From Kamptonema formosum PCC 6407 (lineage in GTDB: Bacteria; Cyanobacteriota; Cyanobacteriia; Cyanobacteriales; Microcoleaceae): a DNA stretch of 64,000 nt. This document shows, one piece after another, positions 44,959 through 55,775 of the stretch; within the stretch, counting starts at the first letter, position 1, and the number at the start of each line of letters is the position of its first letter. The translations under genes and the position numbers were made by a program. A model generated the notes under the pieces. That model saw nothing but the letters and a program-made list of their open reading frames with translations. It ran no database searches and was not told where the DNA came from. Where the stretch lies: positions 292,648 to 356,647 of the forward strand of contig NZ_KB235904.1 of the NCBI RefSeq assembly GCF_000332155.1, in the 5' to 3' direction.

Positions 44959-47900
44959 TTAGCCCGTATTCCGCATTCCAGCAGCAATACCATTAATAGT
45001 TAACAAAGCTCCTCGCAACAATTCACCCTTGCTATAACGCGAGTGAATCACCCCAGGAACCCCTGCCACACCATGCTGCCGTAACCGCTTCAATAAAGCC
45101 ACTTGCAACAAACCTAAAGGCACAATCGTAGCATTCCGTAACAAGACAGAACGCTGCAAATCTGGGTCTCCATCTAGCAAACGCTCATGACCAGTAATAG
45201 TCAAAACTAGATCGCGAATCAAGTGATATTCAGTCGAAATTTGCTCAAATAGAGCCTCAAATCGTTGCCTATCTGCGGGTGCTGATAACTCCCGAACATA
45301 GTGGTGAGCAATTTGCAAATCTACCTTAGATAAAGTCATTTCCACCTTAGAAATCACCATCTTAAAAAACGGCCATTTCAGATAGAAATATTGCAAAAGC
45401 TTCAAATGTTCTTCCGGTTTTTCCAGCAAAAACTCCTGCAAAGCAGTACCTACTCCGTACCAAGAAGGCAACAAAAAGCGGCTTTGAGTCCAGCTAAACA
45501 CCCAAGGAATTGCCCGCAGAGTGCTAATATCTTTCTTGCCTCCGCTACGGCGTGCGGGCCTTGAACTAATTTGCAACTGGCTAATTTCTTGAATTGGAGT
45601 GACTTGATGGAAGAAATCAACCAAATCTGGCTCTTCATAGATTAAATGACGGTAGTGCGATCGCGACCTAACCGACAACTCCTCCATAATCTCATTCCAA
45701 GGGTCAATCCCATCAAAACCAGTGTGCAGCAAACTAGCTTGCACTACAGCCGCCGTCACAGTTTCCAGATTATAAAGCGCTAAGTCAGGCAACGAGTATT
45801 TAGAAGCCAAAACCTCACCCTGTTCAGTAATCTTAATTCTGCCACTAATACTCTTCCCAGGTTGAGCTAAAATCGCCTTATAAGCAGGGCCACCGCCACG
45901 TCCCACTGAACCGCCGCGCCCGTGAAAAATGCGTAAATTCACATTGTACTGCTCAGCAATTCGCTGCAAAGCCTTCTGAGCTTTATGAATTTCCCAATTA
46001 CTACTAAGAAATCCAGAATCCTTATTACTATCCGAATAGCCCAGCATCACCTCTTGCAGACAAGAGCAAGGCAAAGAATCATCCTTTTTGATAGCATAAC
46101 CACCAGCAAGCATCGCCCGGTAGAGTGGCAACTCGAAGAGTTTTTGCATCACTTGCGGCGCTTTTGTCAAGTCTTCCACTGTTTCAAACAGAGGAACCAC
46201 ATTAATGCTGCCAATACCCGTAGCTGGATCGAAAAGTCCCGCCTCTTTAGCTAAGAGCAAAACCTCTAGCAAGTCGCTAACATCATGGCTCATGCTAATC
46301 ACATAAGTTTGGCAAATTTCCGGGCCAAACTCTTGCTGCATTTGTCGCAAGATGCGGAAAGTCTCAATCGTCTCGCAAGTTTTCGCAGAAAAAGGCAATT
46401 CTGCTGGGATTAACGGCCGACGGGTTTGCAATTCTGTAGCTAGCCAGATCGATCGCTCCGATTCTGACAATTCATTGTAAGACTTAGGCAGAATTTGCAG
46501 ATATTCAGCAACTTCGGACAGAGCATCAGAATGAACCGACGACTCTTGACGGATATCCAAATGAGCCAAATTAAACCCATAAATTTCTACCTGGCAGATC
46601 AGATTTTCCAAGTCCCGACAACTCAGACCCGTTTCCACCAAATTGCGCTCAATTAGCCGCAATTCCGCCAAAAACTCCACACCCGAAGGGTAAAGTCCCA
46701 CCAATCCCGGATTCTGGGAAAGAGCTTCCCGTTCCCTTTGTAACTCATCACCCTTGTAGAGCCGCCAATTGCGATCGCGCGTATTTTCCAACCGCTTGAG
46801 TACATAAGCCAACTTCAAGCGATAAGGTTCCTGACGGTAGCGAATCGCCCACTCATCGTAAACCTCTTGGATCTCCAACTTATCGCGATCGAGAGACTCC
46901 AACAACTCCGGTAGCACATCGCTCCAGTGCAGCGACAAACTCAACAGTTCGCTCAGCTTTTTCACCGCACCGATATACTTCTCCAGCACCAAATGTCGCT
47001 GATAACAAGAAGTTTGCCAAGTAATTTTCGGAGTCACAGAAGGATTGCCATCCCGATCTGACCCCACCCAAGAGCCGAACTTACAAAAATTGTACTTCGG
47101 TGGATTCAGATAAGGAAAAGAAGCGTGCAAAGCTTGCTTAAAGCGCTGGTACAGTTGGGGAATCGCATCAAAGAGCACTTCCTCAAAGTAGTGCAGAGTA
47201 TACTCAACCTCATCAAGCACGCTCGGCTTAAACTGATGTAGCTCATCAGTGCGCCACCACAGGCGAATTTCTTCCATCAGTTGCCCTTGCAGCGCTTGCG
47301 CTTCCCAGGAAGATACTAAATAAGGGCTTTCCTGACTACCAGTACCCAGAACATCAAAATTTTCCTCAACTTGATCCAACTGTTGCAGAATCTTCGCAAT
47401 CCGCCGCTGCTTAGTGCGAATCGTGTGGCGAACAATTTCCGTCGGGTGAGCCGTAAACACCAGCCGGATGTCCAAATTATCAATCAAACGCTGAATTTGT
47501 TGAGAAGGCACGTTCAAACGTCGCAACATCGGGAATAAGTGATGGAAAGTCCCTAAGTCCCTCGGCAAGTTATTATTACCTTCCTGCACCTGAGCTGTAA
47601 AGCTTTGAAAATTTTCCTCTATATATTGGTGGCTGGTTTGACCCTGCGACCTCGAAAAAGCCAATCCGCTAGCACCATTACCGCTGACATAAGCTAATTG
47701 CTGGTCTCGCTGTTCGTAGTGCTGCTCAACAATATTGATGAGCTGGAAATAGAGAGCAAAAGCGCGAGCCGCACGAATTGCGGCATTCAGGTCAAGCTTT
47801 TCGATAAGCTGCAAGACATTCGACTCCAGAAAATGAGGAGCCTGACGATCTGGGCCATTAATCGATCGCATCTGCTGAATTAAATCAACCAGTTCTTGAC

Positions 47901-48048
47901 CGCACTCTTGTCGCAGCACTGACTCCCACAAGTCCTCTACGATTTTCAGGCGATTACGCAGAAACAGGTCTGAGGTAGCAAACGGGACAGGAGGCGAAAC
48001 GACTTTTGTAGTGATGGCCTGATCTGACGAGTGGAGGACTGAACTCAT
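44959..48048 (-). CDS. ppc: Phosphoenolpyruvate carboxylase
   Basis: 1029 aa. Carboxylates PEP to oxaloacetate, replenishing the incomplete cyanobacterial TCA cycle. Catalytic motifs: [20 protein letters not shown] (His in TAHPTEI), [40 protein letters not shown], and the C-terminal GMRNTG ending. The length matches cyanobacterial PEPC (about 1000-1050). The N-terminus is short ([14 protein letters not shown]) with no plant-type phosphorylation Ser motif. Start ATG 48048. Monocistronic by its surroundings. Confidence 0.97.
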   Translation of the reverse strand: MSSVLHSSDQAITTKVVSPPVPFATSDLFLRNRLKIVEDLWESVLRQECGQELVDLIQQMRSINGPDRQAPHFLESNVLQLIEKLDLNAAIRAARAFALYFQLINIVEQHYEQRDQQLAYVSGNGASGLAFSRSQGQTSHQYIEENFQSFTAQVQEGNNNLPRDLGTFHHLFPMLRRLNVPSQQIQRLIDNLDIRLVFTAHPTEIVRHTIRTKQRRIAKILQQLDQVEENFDVLGTGSQESPYLVSSWEAQALQGQLMEEIRLWWRTDELHQFKPSVLDEVEYTLHYFEEVLFDAIPQLYQRFKQALHASFPYLNPPKYNFCKFGSWVGSDRDGNPSVTPKITWQTSCYQRHLVLEKYIGAVKKLSELLSLSLHWSDVLPELLESLDRDKLEIQEVYDEWAIRYRQEPYRLKLAYVLKRLENTRDRNWRLYKGDELQREREALSQNPGLVGLYPSGVEFLAELRLIERNLVETGLSCRDLENLICQVEIYGFNLAHLDIRQESSVHSDALSEVAEYLQILPKSYNELSESERSIWLATELQTRRPLIPAELPFSAKTCETIETFRILRQMQQEFGPEICQTYVISMSHDVSDLLEVLLLAKEAGLFDPATGIGSINVVPLFETVEDLTKAPQVMQKLFELPLYRAMLAGGYAIKKDDSLPCSCLQEVMLGYSDSNKDSGFLSSNWEIHKAQKALQRIAEQYNVNLRIFHGRGGSVGRGGGPAYKAILAQPGKSISGRIKITEQGEVLASKYSLPDLALYNLETVTAAVVQASLLHTGFDGIDPWNEIMEELSVRSRSHYRHLIYEEPDLVDFFHQVTPIQEISQLQISSRPARRSGGKKDISTLRAIPWVFSWTQSRFLLPSWYGVGTALQEFLLEKPEEHLKLLQYFYLKWPFFKMVISKVEMTLSKVDLQIAHHYVRELSAPADRQRFEALFEQISTEYHLIRDLVLTITGHERLLDGDPDLQRSVLLRNATIVPLGLLQVALLKRLRQHGVAGVPGVIHSRYSKGELLRGALLTINGIAAGMRNTG

Positions 48049-48138
48049 GGGGTCTGTTCCTCAATAGCTGCGGATATCCAATCAATTGTACAGTTAACGG
48101 TTAACTGTCAACTGTTAGCTGTTAACAGTTGACAGTCT

Positions 48139-48363
48139 CTAAGAATCTTGGTGTGGGAAGTTGAGAACGGGGAGGCGATCGCCGCGAAACAGTTCCTCGC
48201 TGGATGAGCCAATTGTCACCATCAGCTCAGCCGCAGCTTTGCTAGCCAATAACCCAAAGAGTAAGGGTACAGTCGCAAAGCTCAATATAATATCTGAGGG
48301 AATTTGTAAATTCGGACTCTGGGATGGCTTAGTTTCTGGTAAATTCTGCCGAAACGACTGCAT
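48139..48363 (-). CDS. Small single-pass membrane protein, unknown
   Basis: 74 aa from ATG 48363: AGGAGG lies nine bases before it. An upstream ATG at 48396 and one at 48369 are worse placed. A hydrophobic helix DIILSFATVPLLFGLLASKA (residues 24-43) is followed by AAELMVTIGSSSEELFRGDR, which is well-formed and polar. No family recognised. It is divergent to the DUF1574 gene with about 80 bp between. Confidence 0.65.
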   Translation of the reverse strand: MQSFRQNLPETKPSQSPNLQIPSDIILSFATVPLLFGLLASKAAAELMVTIGSSSEELFRGDRLPVLNFPHQDS

Positions 48364-48446
48364 AAACATCGACCTCCTGATTTTATTAATTTTCACTCTA
48401 ATCCCGATGCTCTATATCGTAGCGATTAATGCGCGTATAACTAAGT

Positions 48447-51400
48447 GTGCCAAAATACCCTCGTGGTGTGCTATCTCTAGGAAACAAAATTACACTTGAC
48501 GAAATCAAAGCCCCCATGTTGAATGCGAAAGGGAGCATCTTGACAGACAATCGATCCGCCTTAACGCAGTGGGCCGGGGCAGCTTTGGGGCTTCCCGAAG
48601 TGCAAGTACAGGTGCGGTTGCGGGGCAATCACCTGCACATTCTCTGTGAAGCCGCAGAGTGTCCCCCCCAGCGTCTTGTAGTCGCCAAATATTCCGAAGC
48701 CCTGAGCGTGACTGACCTCGAAAAACTGCTACCTCGCAATCTACCTCGGATTTACCAAGTGTTTTTGTGCGGTAGGAGACTGGGTGCTAGACAAAATAAC
48801 TGGACAGTGAGGCTGGAGTGCAACAGTTCTAACCGAAATCAACAACCACTCAAACGTCCCGAAGCACAACCGTTAGTAACTCCTCCCCCAGAACCGCCCA
48901 TCGCTTCCAAGGAAATCAGAAATTTAGGGAAAAAGAAGCCTGAAAGGGAAAGTTCCCCGACGCACACTGCTGCCAACCCGATCGCAGCAGCAGGGGAAGG
49001 TAGAATCATTACCCAGAATGGTTCAATTGCCCCTGAGAATCAAGAAACTGAAGTTTTCGCGATTTCACCCCTAACTATTGATACTGCCTCTACTTCTCAA
49101 TTAAGTGCCGCATCCGTTCCCCTTCATTCCTCATCTTATTCCATGACCGCAGGACAAGTAACGCAGCAGAGTACGGCCATTCTAGAAGTTCCTTCACAGG
49201 AGAACAATGGCACTCAAGATGAGGGAACGTTGACTATTTCCTGCGAACGTCTCGCTCGCCGAGGCTATCCTGATGCTATTGCCAGCTACCTTAGTGAAAT
49301 CTTGGGAGCCTTGGGAGTCTCGGTTAAAGTTAGCATTCGAGAGCGGGGGGGCGGGGGAGCGGGGGAGCAAGGGAGCGAGGGAGCGGGGGAGAATACTGTC
49401 AGTTCTCCCCTGCCACTGGTTCGCCGGTTATGCGTGTTGTGCGAGTCAGCATACAGCCCCGACCCTTCGTTGCTAGCAGAGCCGATTGCTCAGCGGTTGC
49501 GGGATCTGAAATTAGAAGATTTTCGGGATGCGGTAATTTGCAGCCAAGTTAGGGGTGAAGCGAAGCCAGACTGGATGTTGCGGGTAGACCTCACGCCTCC
49601 GAGTCAAATGCTGAAGGAATGGGCCCGCTGGGGGGATGTAGCTGCGATCGCACGGCTATTAAATCAGGAATTAGCCGCTGTTGGGATCGAAGTTCGAGCC
49701 ACACTTAAAGAATTTACTCTGCATTTATTCTGTAACAAGACTTTCGGGAAGCAGGGGAGCGGGGGAGCAGAGGAGCAGAGGAGCGGGGGAGCAGAGGAGC
49801 GGGGGAGCAGAGGAGCGGGGGAGCGGGGGAGCAGGGGAGCAGGGGAGCGGGGGAAAGGGGGAAGTTTCTCAGTTGCTAGTGCCTCTACTCCTGATAAACA
49901 GATAGTCACGGATGCGCTTGCGCCGATTTTAGCTGCGATCGCACCCCAAGGTATTCGCGCCGCCACTGTCTATGGCGTAGAAGCGCCCCGCACTCAGGAA
50001 GACGAAACTCCGGTTTGGATAGACTGGTTGGATTTGCCAGCAGCTCACCACCCGGATTTAGCTGTAAGTGCTGTCACACTTGCGGCTCAAGGAGATCGGT
50101 CGGCCCTAACATTTTTAATCAACCGCCTGCTCAATCCCAATCTTGACCGGAAACTGCAAACTGGGGGCATTCGCGTCCTGATTTTACCCAAAGGCGACTT
50201 GCTCCACATCATGAGCGAATCTCCTACCTGTCCCTCTCAATCTAAGGTAGGGCCGCCCATTGCCCAATTCCTGCGCCAGCTAAAAATTCCGGGTATTGTC
50301 GGGGTGCGGGTCTACGGCCGTCGCGCAGGTCAAAAACTCCCTCTGTGGCGCTATGGGGTTGAGGTGGGTACAGCCGTTTCCCCAGCATCGCCTGTGGCTC
50401 CCGCAAAGCCGCTGTCAAAAATCGCCAGACCTACTTTCGAGAAAGATATTGCGCCAGAGTTTGCCCCCTCCTCAGCGGATATGGCTTTCACTGGCTTAGA
50501 TGGGGATTTGATTTTAACGCCCGATTTTCCAGGGGAATCTGTAATCGCCGACGTGGGAATTCGGCCTCGTCCCCGCCAACTGGGTAAGGGATTATTGGGG
50601 CTACAGCGATCGCTAGTTAGCTTTGGTCTGTTTGTTCCAAACGATGCTTTATCTACCACTGTTGCTAATTCCGATCGTGGGTGGCGCGATCGCCGAGCCG
50701 CGATCGCCTTAGTTTGGGCTGCGGCTGGATGTTTCCTAGCGTTCCAAACAGATTCCTTCTTGGGCAACTTTCTAGAATCCTTTGCCAGTAATAGCACCCA
50801 GGTAGAAGCACAGGGGAGCGGGGGAGCAGGGGAGCAGGGGAGCGGGGGAGCGGGGAGCGGGGAGCAGAGGAGCGGGGAGCAGAGGAGCGGGGGAGCAGGG
50901 GAGCGGGGGAGCGGGGGAGCAGGGGAGCAGAGGAGCGGGGGAGCGGGAGAGCAGGAAATTATCGCTGACTCTTTTAACGCTAAACCGCTAACTGCTGCTG
51001 GCTCTGAAGCCTTGCCAGAAACGAAGCAAACGGGAGCAATCTCTCAAAATAGTGAAGGGTTGGGAGTGGAATCAAACAATGTTTCTAACTCCAAAACTCG
51101 CGAGGTGAGCTTACCTCAGTTACCTTTGCAGCAATCGCCGCAAACTAATAGCACAGAAGTATTCAATGGTTCTGGGTTTACTAAACCCGGTACTGCTAGC
51201 ATCGAACTTCCAGCTAATAGCAATAGCCAAGAGTCATTTTCAACATTAGATAGTGTAGAGAGTTACCCAACTTTCAGGAGCGATCAACTTGATGAGCAGT
51301 TAGTGCGCTACCAAAAATATATTCGCACTCATAAAAGGCTCCCGGATATTATGATCGTTGGCAGTTCCAGAGCTTTGCGGGGAGTCGAGCCGACTGTTTT

Positions 51401-52355
51401 AGAGAAAGCTTTGGCCCAACAGGGGTATCCGGGACTGAAGGTTTATAACTTTGGGGTAAATGGCGCTACTGTCCAAGTTGTAGACTTGATACTACGCCGC
51501 GTTTTGCCAGTGGAGCAACTGCCAAAACTAATTGTATTAGCCGATGGGGCCCGCGCTGTCAATAGTGGCAGGATTGATGTTACTTATAATGCGATCGCGA
51601 CTTCAGAAGGTTATAGACAACTGGCTCAAGGAACTTGGAAAATCCACGCCAACAGAGTCAGCGAATCCACATCCAAATCCGCCGCCGCCGCCCCCCTTTC
51701 TCCTATAGCAGAATTGATGCAAAATATAGATAAGAGGGGTGTAGAGATCGAGGAATTTCTGAATCACAAGTTAGAGCGAGTCTCTGGGACTTACCGAAAT
51801 CGCGATCGCTTGAAAACCTTTTTGCGATCGCTAGTTATTAGTCAGGTGCAACCTCCACGAGTTCCAAATAAGGAACAGCAAATAGCAGAGGAAAAACTAA
51901 TAGTAGACAGCGGACAAACAAGCGAATTTGAGTCTAATGGGTTTCTTCCCATAGATATCCGTTTCACTCCCGCTACTTACTATCAGCAACATTCCAAAGT
52001 GTCCGGCGATTATGACGCTGACTATCAAAGTTTCCAACTCGTAGGCAGACAAACTGATGCTATCAAAAACCTTGTGGAATTTACCAAAGCTCACAATATT
52101 AATTTGGTTTTTGTTAATATGCCCCTAACTAAAGATTATTTAGATCCTGTGCGGGGTGAATACGAACAAGAATTCCGAGAGCAAATGCAGCAGCTAGCAG
52201 CCGAAACTGGATTAATTTTCCGAGACATAGGTCTTTTGTGGCCAGAGGCGCGGGAAAACTTTTCCGACCCCAGCCACCTCAATCGCTATGGAGCAGTCGA
52301 AGTTTCCAAGCAGTTAGCTAAAGATCCGATGATTCCTTGGCCAACTCGCAATTAA
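48447..52355 (+). CDS. DUF1574 (SGNH-like) protein with minisatellite-coded inserts
   Basis: Up to 1302 aa. The start is uncertain: GTG 48447 or ATG 48516, neither with a good ribosome site. The first 640 residues hold four to five repeats of a small domain (LPEVQVQVRLRGNHLHILCE; similar at NQELAAVGIEVRATLKEFTL and GIRVLILPKGDLLHIMSES). One membrane helix follows (ALVWAAAGCFLAFQ about 755). The C-terminal DUF1574 domain has DIMIVGSSRALRGVEPTVLE and YNFGVNGATVQVVDLILRRV, as in SGNH/AlgX-type esterases. Three Gly/Glu/Ser/Arg-rich stretches are encoded by GGGGAGC repeats (49341-49393, 49751-49861, 50811-50953). Role unknown; perhaps acyl transfer or cell-surface. Confidence 0.8.
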   Translation: MPKYPRGVLSLGNKITLDEIKAPMLNAKGSILTDNRSALTQWAGAALGLPEVQVQVRLRGNHLHILCEAAECPPQRLVVAKYSEALSVTDLEKLLPRNLPRIYQVFLCGRRLGARQNNWTVRLECNSSNRNQQPLKRPEAQPLVTPPPEPPIASKEIRNLGKKKPERESSPTHTAANPIAAAGEGRIITQNGSIAPENQETEVFAISPLTIDTASTSQLSAASVPLHSSSYSMTAGQVTQQSTAILEVPSQENNGTQDEGTLTISCERLARRGYPDAIASYLSEILGALGVSVKVSIRERGGGGAGEQGSEGAGENTVSSPLPLVRRLCVLCESAYSPDPSLLAEPIAQRLRDLKLEDFRDAVICSQVRGEAKPDWMLRVDLTPPSQMLKEWARWGDVAAIARLLNQELAAVGIEVRATLKEFTLHLFCNKTFGKQGSGGAEEQRSGGAEERGSRGAGERGSRGAGERGKGGSFSVASASTPDKQIVTDALAPILAAIAPQGIRAATVYGVEAPRTQEDETPVWIDWLDLPAAHHPDLAVSAVTLAAQGDRSALTFLINRLLNPNLDRKLQTGGIRVLILPKGDLLHIMSESPTCPSQSKVGPPIAQFLRQLKIPGIVGVRVYGRRAGQKLPLWRYGVEVGTAVSPASPVAPAKPLSKIARPTFEKDIAPEFAPSSADMAFTGLDGDLILTPDFPGESVIADVGIRPRPRQLGKGLLGLQRSLVSFGLFVPNDALSTTVANSDRGWRDRRAAIALVWAAAGCFLAFQTDSFLGNFLESFASNSTQVEAQGSGGAGEQGSGGAGSGEQRSGEQRSGGAGERGSGGAGEQRSGGAGEQEIIADSFNAKPLTAAGSEALPETKQTGAISQNSEGLGVESNNVSNSKTREVSLPQLPLQQSPQTNSTEVFNGSGFTKPGTASIELPANSNSQESFSTLDSVESYPTFRSDQLDEQLVRYQKYIRTHKRLPDIMIVGSSRALRGVEPTVLEKALAQQGYPGLKVYNFGVNGATVQVVDLILRRVLPVEQLPKLIVLADGARAVNSGRIDVTYNAIATSEGYRQLAQGTWKIHANRVSESTSKSAAAAPLSPIAELMQNIDKRGVEIEEFLNHKLERVSGTYRNRDRLKTFLRSLVISQVQPPRVPNKEQQIAEEKLIVDSGQTSEFESNGFLPIDIRFTPATYYQQHSKVSGDYDADYQSFQLVGRQTDAIKNLVEFTKAHNINLVFVNMPLTKDYLDPVRGEYEQEFREQMQQLAAETGLIFRDIGLLWPEARENFSDPSHLNRYGAVEVSKQLAKDPMIPWPTRN
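49751..49861 (+). repeat. In-frame GGGGAGC minisatellite in the DUF1574 gene
   Basis: GGGGAGC (7 nt) and GGGGGAGC or AGAGGAGC (8 nt) alternate, so each pair is 15 bp, five codons (GSGGA, EERGS, GERGS). Similar blocks are at 49341-49393 and 50811-50953. The bracketing frame is preserved at each. Confidence 0.85.
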
Positions 52356-52714
52356 ATTTGTTAATTGTTAACTGTTAACTGTTAATTGTTGGTTGTTAAT
52401 TGTTAGTTGTTAGTTGTTAGTTGTAGGACTTACCAAGCTGGCCCAGAAACCGGGTTTTTTACGAAAATACTTCGTTCCAGCCCACAGATTTCATAAAAAA
52501 CCCGGTTTCTATGGTCATAGCGCATAAATCCTGAATAAGCAATTACCAATCACCAACTACCAATTACCAATCACCAATTACCAATCACCAATTACCAACC
52601 ACCAATTACCAATCACCAATTACCAACCACCAATTACCAATCACCAATTACCAATCAGCGATCGGCAATTAGCAATCAGCAATTAGCAATCAGCAATTAG
52701 CAATCAGCACTACC
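52356..52714. repeat. Repeat spacer: heptamers, one stem-loop element, ACCAATY array
   Basis: TTAACTG/TTAGTTG heptamers 52358-52424; stem-loop AGAAACCGGGTTTTTT...AAAAAACCCGGTTTCT at 52445-52510; about 20 copies of ACCAATT/ACCAATC, then AGCAATT/AGCAATC, 52542-52710. The metalloprotease ATG follows directly. Confidence 0.9.
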
Positions 52715-55591
52715 ATGAAACAAGTAAAATCTTCCGAAGAAAGTACAAATCAAAAGGGGAAAACCAAAAGAAAAAATATACCCTTTCTATTTTTTCTATT
52801 TGCGCTTTCCTTTTTTCTGTTTTCTTTATATAGAGGTGTGATTTTACCTGATTCTTTATCGGCTCAAACCCCAGAGTTTAGTCCTAATGGGAATACTGCC
52901 GAACAGCAAGCACTACAACCCTTTGAACAAGTCATTAAAGATACGGAAAAATTGTCTGGACTTTTTACTCTCTACACTGAGAAAGAAGAGAAAAAAGTTT
53001 ATCTAGAAATTACCCCAGAACAACTCAATAAAAAATTCCTCTGCTTTATCACTCTAGAATCGGGACTAGGAGAATCGGGAATTTATAGCGGAATGCCAAT
53101 TGGAGATTTTTTGTTTCAGTTGCGCCGCCAACAAAACAAGGTAGAATTTGCCCTTCCTAATATCAATTTTCGCACCCATGATGGCGATCCTCAAGCTGGT
53201 TCTGTAGAACGTTCTTTTAGCGATTCAATTCTCTATTCTTTACCGATTAAAAGCATTCATCCTGAACGAAAAAGTTTGCTAATCGATCTTAGCGATTTAC
53301 TGATGAGCGAACGCCGCGACCTTCCGGGGATAACTGCAATGTTGCCTTACTTCTTGGGGGGTTCCTATTCTATAGAACCTGATAAGTCTTATTTTAAGGA
53401 AGTGAAAGCCTTCCCTTTAAATGTAGAAATTTCCTCTGTTTATGGTTTCTCTAGCTCGAATGATAGCGATATGGCTTATCTTCCATCTTTGCCGGATAGC
53501 CGAGCTTTTAATCTTCGCATTCATTACAGTTTCTCTGAAGTTCCTGTTAATAATGGCTATCGACCTCGCACCGCCGATGAGCGTGTGGGCTATTTCCTAA
53601 CTGCTTACAAGGATTTTTCGGATGAAAATCGTTCTGAGCCTTTTGTACGCTATGTGAATCGGTGGCATTTGCAAAAGCAAAATCCTGGGGCTCCGATGTC
53701 GCCGCCAGTGCAGCCGATTGTATTCTGGATTGAAAATAATGTGCCTTTGGAGTATCGGGAAGCTATCAGCGAGGGTGTTTTAGCTTGGAATAAAGCTTTT
53801 GAGAAGGCGGGATTTATTGATGCAATTCAAGTTAAGCAAATGCCGGATAATGCGTCTTGGGACCCGGCTGATGTGCGCTATAACACGATTCGCTGGTCTA
53901 GTTCTTTTTATCCTGCATTTGCGGGTATTGGGCCGTCTCGGATCAATCCGCTGACGGGACAAATTTTAGATGCGGATATTCTTTTGGATGCAAATATTGT
54001 CCGAGATATTAAGCATGGCTATCGCAGTTTGGTGCAACAAAATCAATCGATGGCAAAGGCTTTTCAGGGGCGAAATGGTACTAATGGTAATCCTTGCCAA
54101 TTCGGTATTTACTCTCGCTATATTAAGGGTTTGGAAAGTGGGGATGGAGGACTGAGGAGGGGGGATGGTTTGGAATTAGATGATTTGCCAACTTTGAGGG
54201 AACAATACAGTCAGCAGGGCCGTTCTGCGCTGTCGAAGTTGATGTCTAGTTCTGATTTGTGTTTTGGGTTGGAGTCGTCGAAGCAGTTTGCGATCGGGGC
54301 GATGGCGCTCTCTCTGTTCCACAATGCGCCGCCTGATGGTAGCGATATGTCGGAGTTCGTACACCAGTATTTGCGTTACTTGGCGGCGCATGAGGTGGGT
54401 CATACGTTAGGACTGAGGCACAATTTTCATGGGAGTACGATGCTGGAACCGGAGGATTTGAATAATACGGCTATTACTCAAACTAAGGGTTTGGTGGGGT
54501 CGGTGATGGATTATGTGCCGATTAATATTGCGCCGCAGGGAACTGAACAGGGGGATTATTTTCCGGTGGTGGTGGGGCCTTACGATCGATGGGCGATCGA
54601 GTATGGTTATAAGCCGATTGGAGGGGTGAATCCGGCGGCTGAGGTGGATAGGTTGGCGGAAATCGCGCAGCGGGCTCCTGAACCTGCGCTTTCTTATGCG
54701 GCGGATGAGGATTCTTTTGATATTTTGAATCCGGCTGCGAATACGTTCGATCTTAGTAGTAATATGTTGCGCTATTCTCAGTGGCAGTTGGATAATTCGC
54801 GGGTGATGTGGAAGAAGTTGGAGGATCGGACTCCTGCTAGCGGTGAGGGTTACAGTGAGTTGCGGACGATGTTTGATACGGTGTTTGGGTATTATTTCCA
54901 GAATGTGATGAATACAACTCTATATGTTGGGGGTCAGTCGTTTAACCGCGATCGCCCGGGCGATCCAAATGGACGTTTGCCTTTTGAAGCGATCGCGATC
55001 GAGAAACAGCGGGAAGCTTTGGCGAATCTTCAAAAGTATGTGTTTGCGGCGGATGCGTTTAGTTTCTCGCCGGAGTTGTTGAATAAGTTAGCGCCGTCGC
55101 GTTGGGATCATTGGGGAAATCCGGCGTTGATGTTTCCTTTGGATTATCCGATTGGCGATCGCATTACTTTTCTTCAGCGTTTTGCGTTGCGGGTGTTGCT
55201 TTCTCCTGTCCGTCTGACGCGCCTACGGGATGGGGAATTGAAGACTGCGCCGGAGAATGCTTTGAAGATGCCGGAGTTATTTGATACTTTGCATAAGGGT
55301 ATTTGGACGGAGGTTTTGCAGTTAAACGATAAGTCGATGCCGATTTCTAATTTCAGGCGATCGTTACAGCGCGAACACTTAGCTATTTTAATGGGGATGG
55401 TGTTGCGAAAGACGGGTGCTCCTGAAGATGCACGGGCTTTGGCTTGGTCTGAATTACGGGAACTACGGGAAGCTTTGAGTAAAGCGATTCGGAAGGATGA
55501 TAAGAAGGCGGATGCTTACACGCGAGCTCATTTGGAGGAAACGCGCGATCGGATTACTAAGACTTTGAATGCACAAATTGAATCTAATTAG
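52715..55591 (+). CDS. Exported zinc-dependent metalloprotease (DUF4953/DUF5117 type)
   Basis: 958 aa. A Lys-rich start (about 25 residues) precedes a hydrophobic export or anchor segment (NIPFLFFLFALSFFLFSLYR) and SLSAQT. DUF5117-like region 65-310, then the extended zinc motif HEVGHTLGLRHNFHGST with His559, Glu560, His563 and His569, and the Met-turn candidate SVMDYVP shortly after. The C-terminal part (650-950) is helical. Members belong to the metzincin-like peptidases, substrates unknown. Upstream is only repeat DNA. Start ATG 52715 immediately follows it. Confidence 0.85.
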   Translation: MKQVKSSEESTNQKGKTKRKNIPFLFFLFALSFFLFSLYRGVILPDSLSAQTPEFSPNGNTAEQQALQPFEQVIKDTEKLSGLFTLYTEKEEKKVYLEITPEQLNKKFLCFITLESGLGESGIYSGMPIGDFLFQLRRQQNKVEFALPNINFRTHDGDPQAGSVERSFSDSILYSLPIKSIHPERKSLLIDLSDLLMSERRDLPGITAMLPYFLGGSYSIEPDKSYFKEVKAFPLNVEISSVYGFSSSNDSDMAYLPSLPDSRAFNLRIHYSFSEVPVNNGYRPRTADERVGYFLTAYKDFSDENRSEPFVRYVNRWHLQKQNPGAPMSPPVQPIVFWIENNVPLEYREAISEGVLAWNKAFEKAGFIDAIQVKQMPDNASWDPADVRYNTIRWSSSFYPAFAGIGPSRINPLTGQILDADILLDANIVRDIKHGYRSLVQQNQSMAKAFQGRNGTNGNPCQFGIYSRYIKGLESGDGGLRRGDGLELDDLPTLREQYSQQGRSALSKLMSSSDLCFGLESSKQFAIGAMALSLFHNAPPDGSDMSEFVHQYLRYLAAHEVGHTLGLRHNFHGSTMLEPEDLNNTAITQTKGLVGSVMDYVPINIAPQGTEQGDYFPVVVGPYDRWAIEYGYKPIGGVNPAAEVDRLAEIAQRAPEPALSYAADEDSFDILNPAANTFDLSSNMLRYSQWQLDNSRVMWKKLEDRTPASGEGYSELRTMFDTVFGYYFQNVMNTTLYVGGQSFNRDRPGDPNGRLPFEAIAIEKQREALANLQKYVFAADAFSFSPELLNKLAPSRWDHWGNPALMFPLDYPIGDRITFLQRFALRVLLSPVRLTRLRDGELKTAPENALKMPELFDTLHKGIWTEVLQLNDKSMPISNFRRSLQREHLAILMGMVLRKTGAPEDARALAWSELRELREALSKAIRKDDKKADAYTRAHLEETRDRITKTLNAQIESN

Positions 55592-55641
55592 TTAGTTGTT
55601 AGTTGTTAGTTGTTAGTTGTTAGTTTAGGAATTTTCAATGG

Positions 55642-55729
55642 GACTTACGCACGATATACGTAACGCCGCCATCCTGGCGGTAAAGTCACCGCCAAGATGG
55701 CGGCCCTACTGCGATCGTGCGTAATGCCT
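55642..55729. repeat. GGACTTACGCA MITE-like element
   Basis: GGACTTACGCACGAT at the left and ATCGTGCGTAATGCC at the right are inverted; inside, ACCGCCA / TGGCGG palindromes. Same family as 9418 and 29963. Confidence 0.75.
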
Positions 55730-55775
55730 GTGCAATATTAACTAAAATCAGTAGATTATAAGGAGAGAATTGTGT

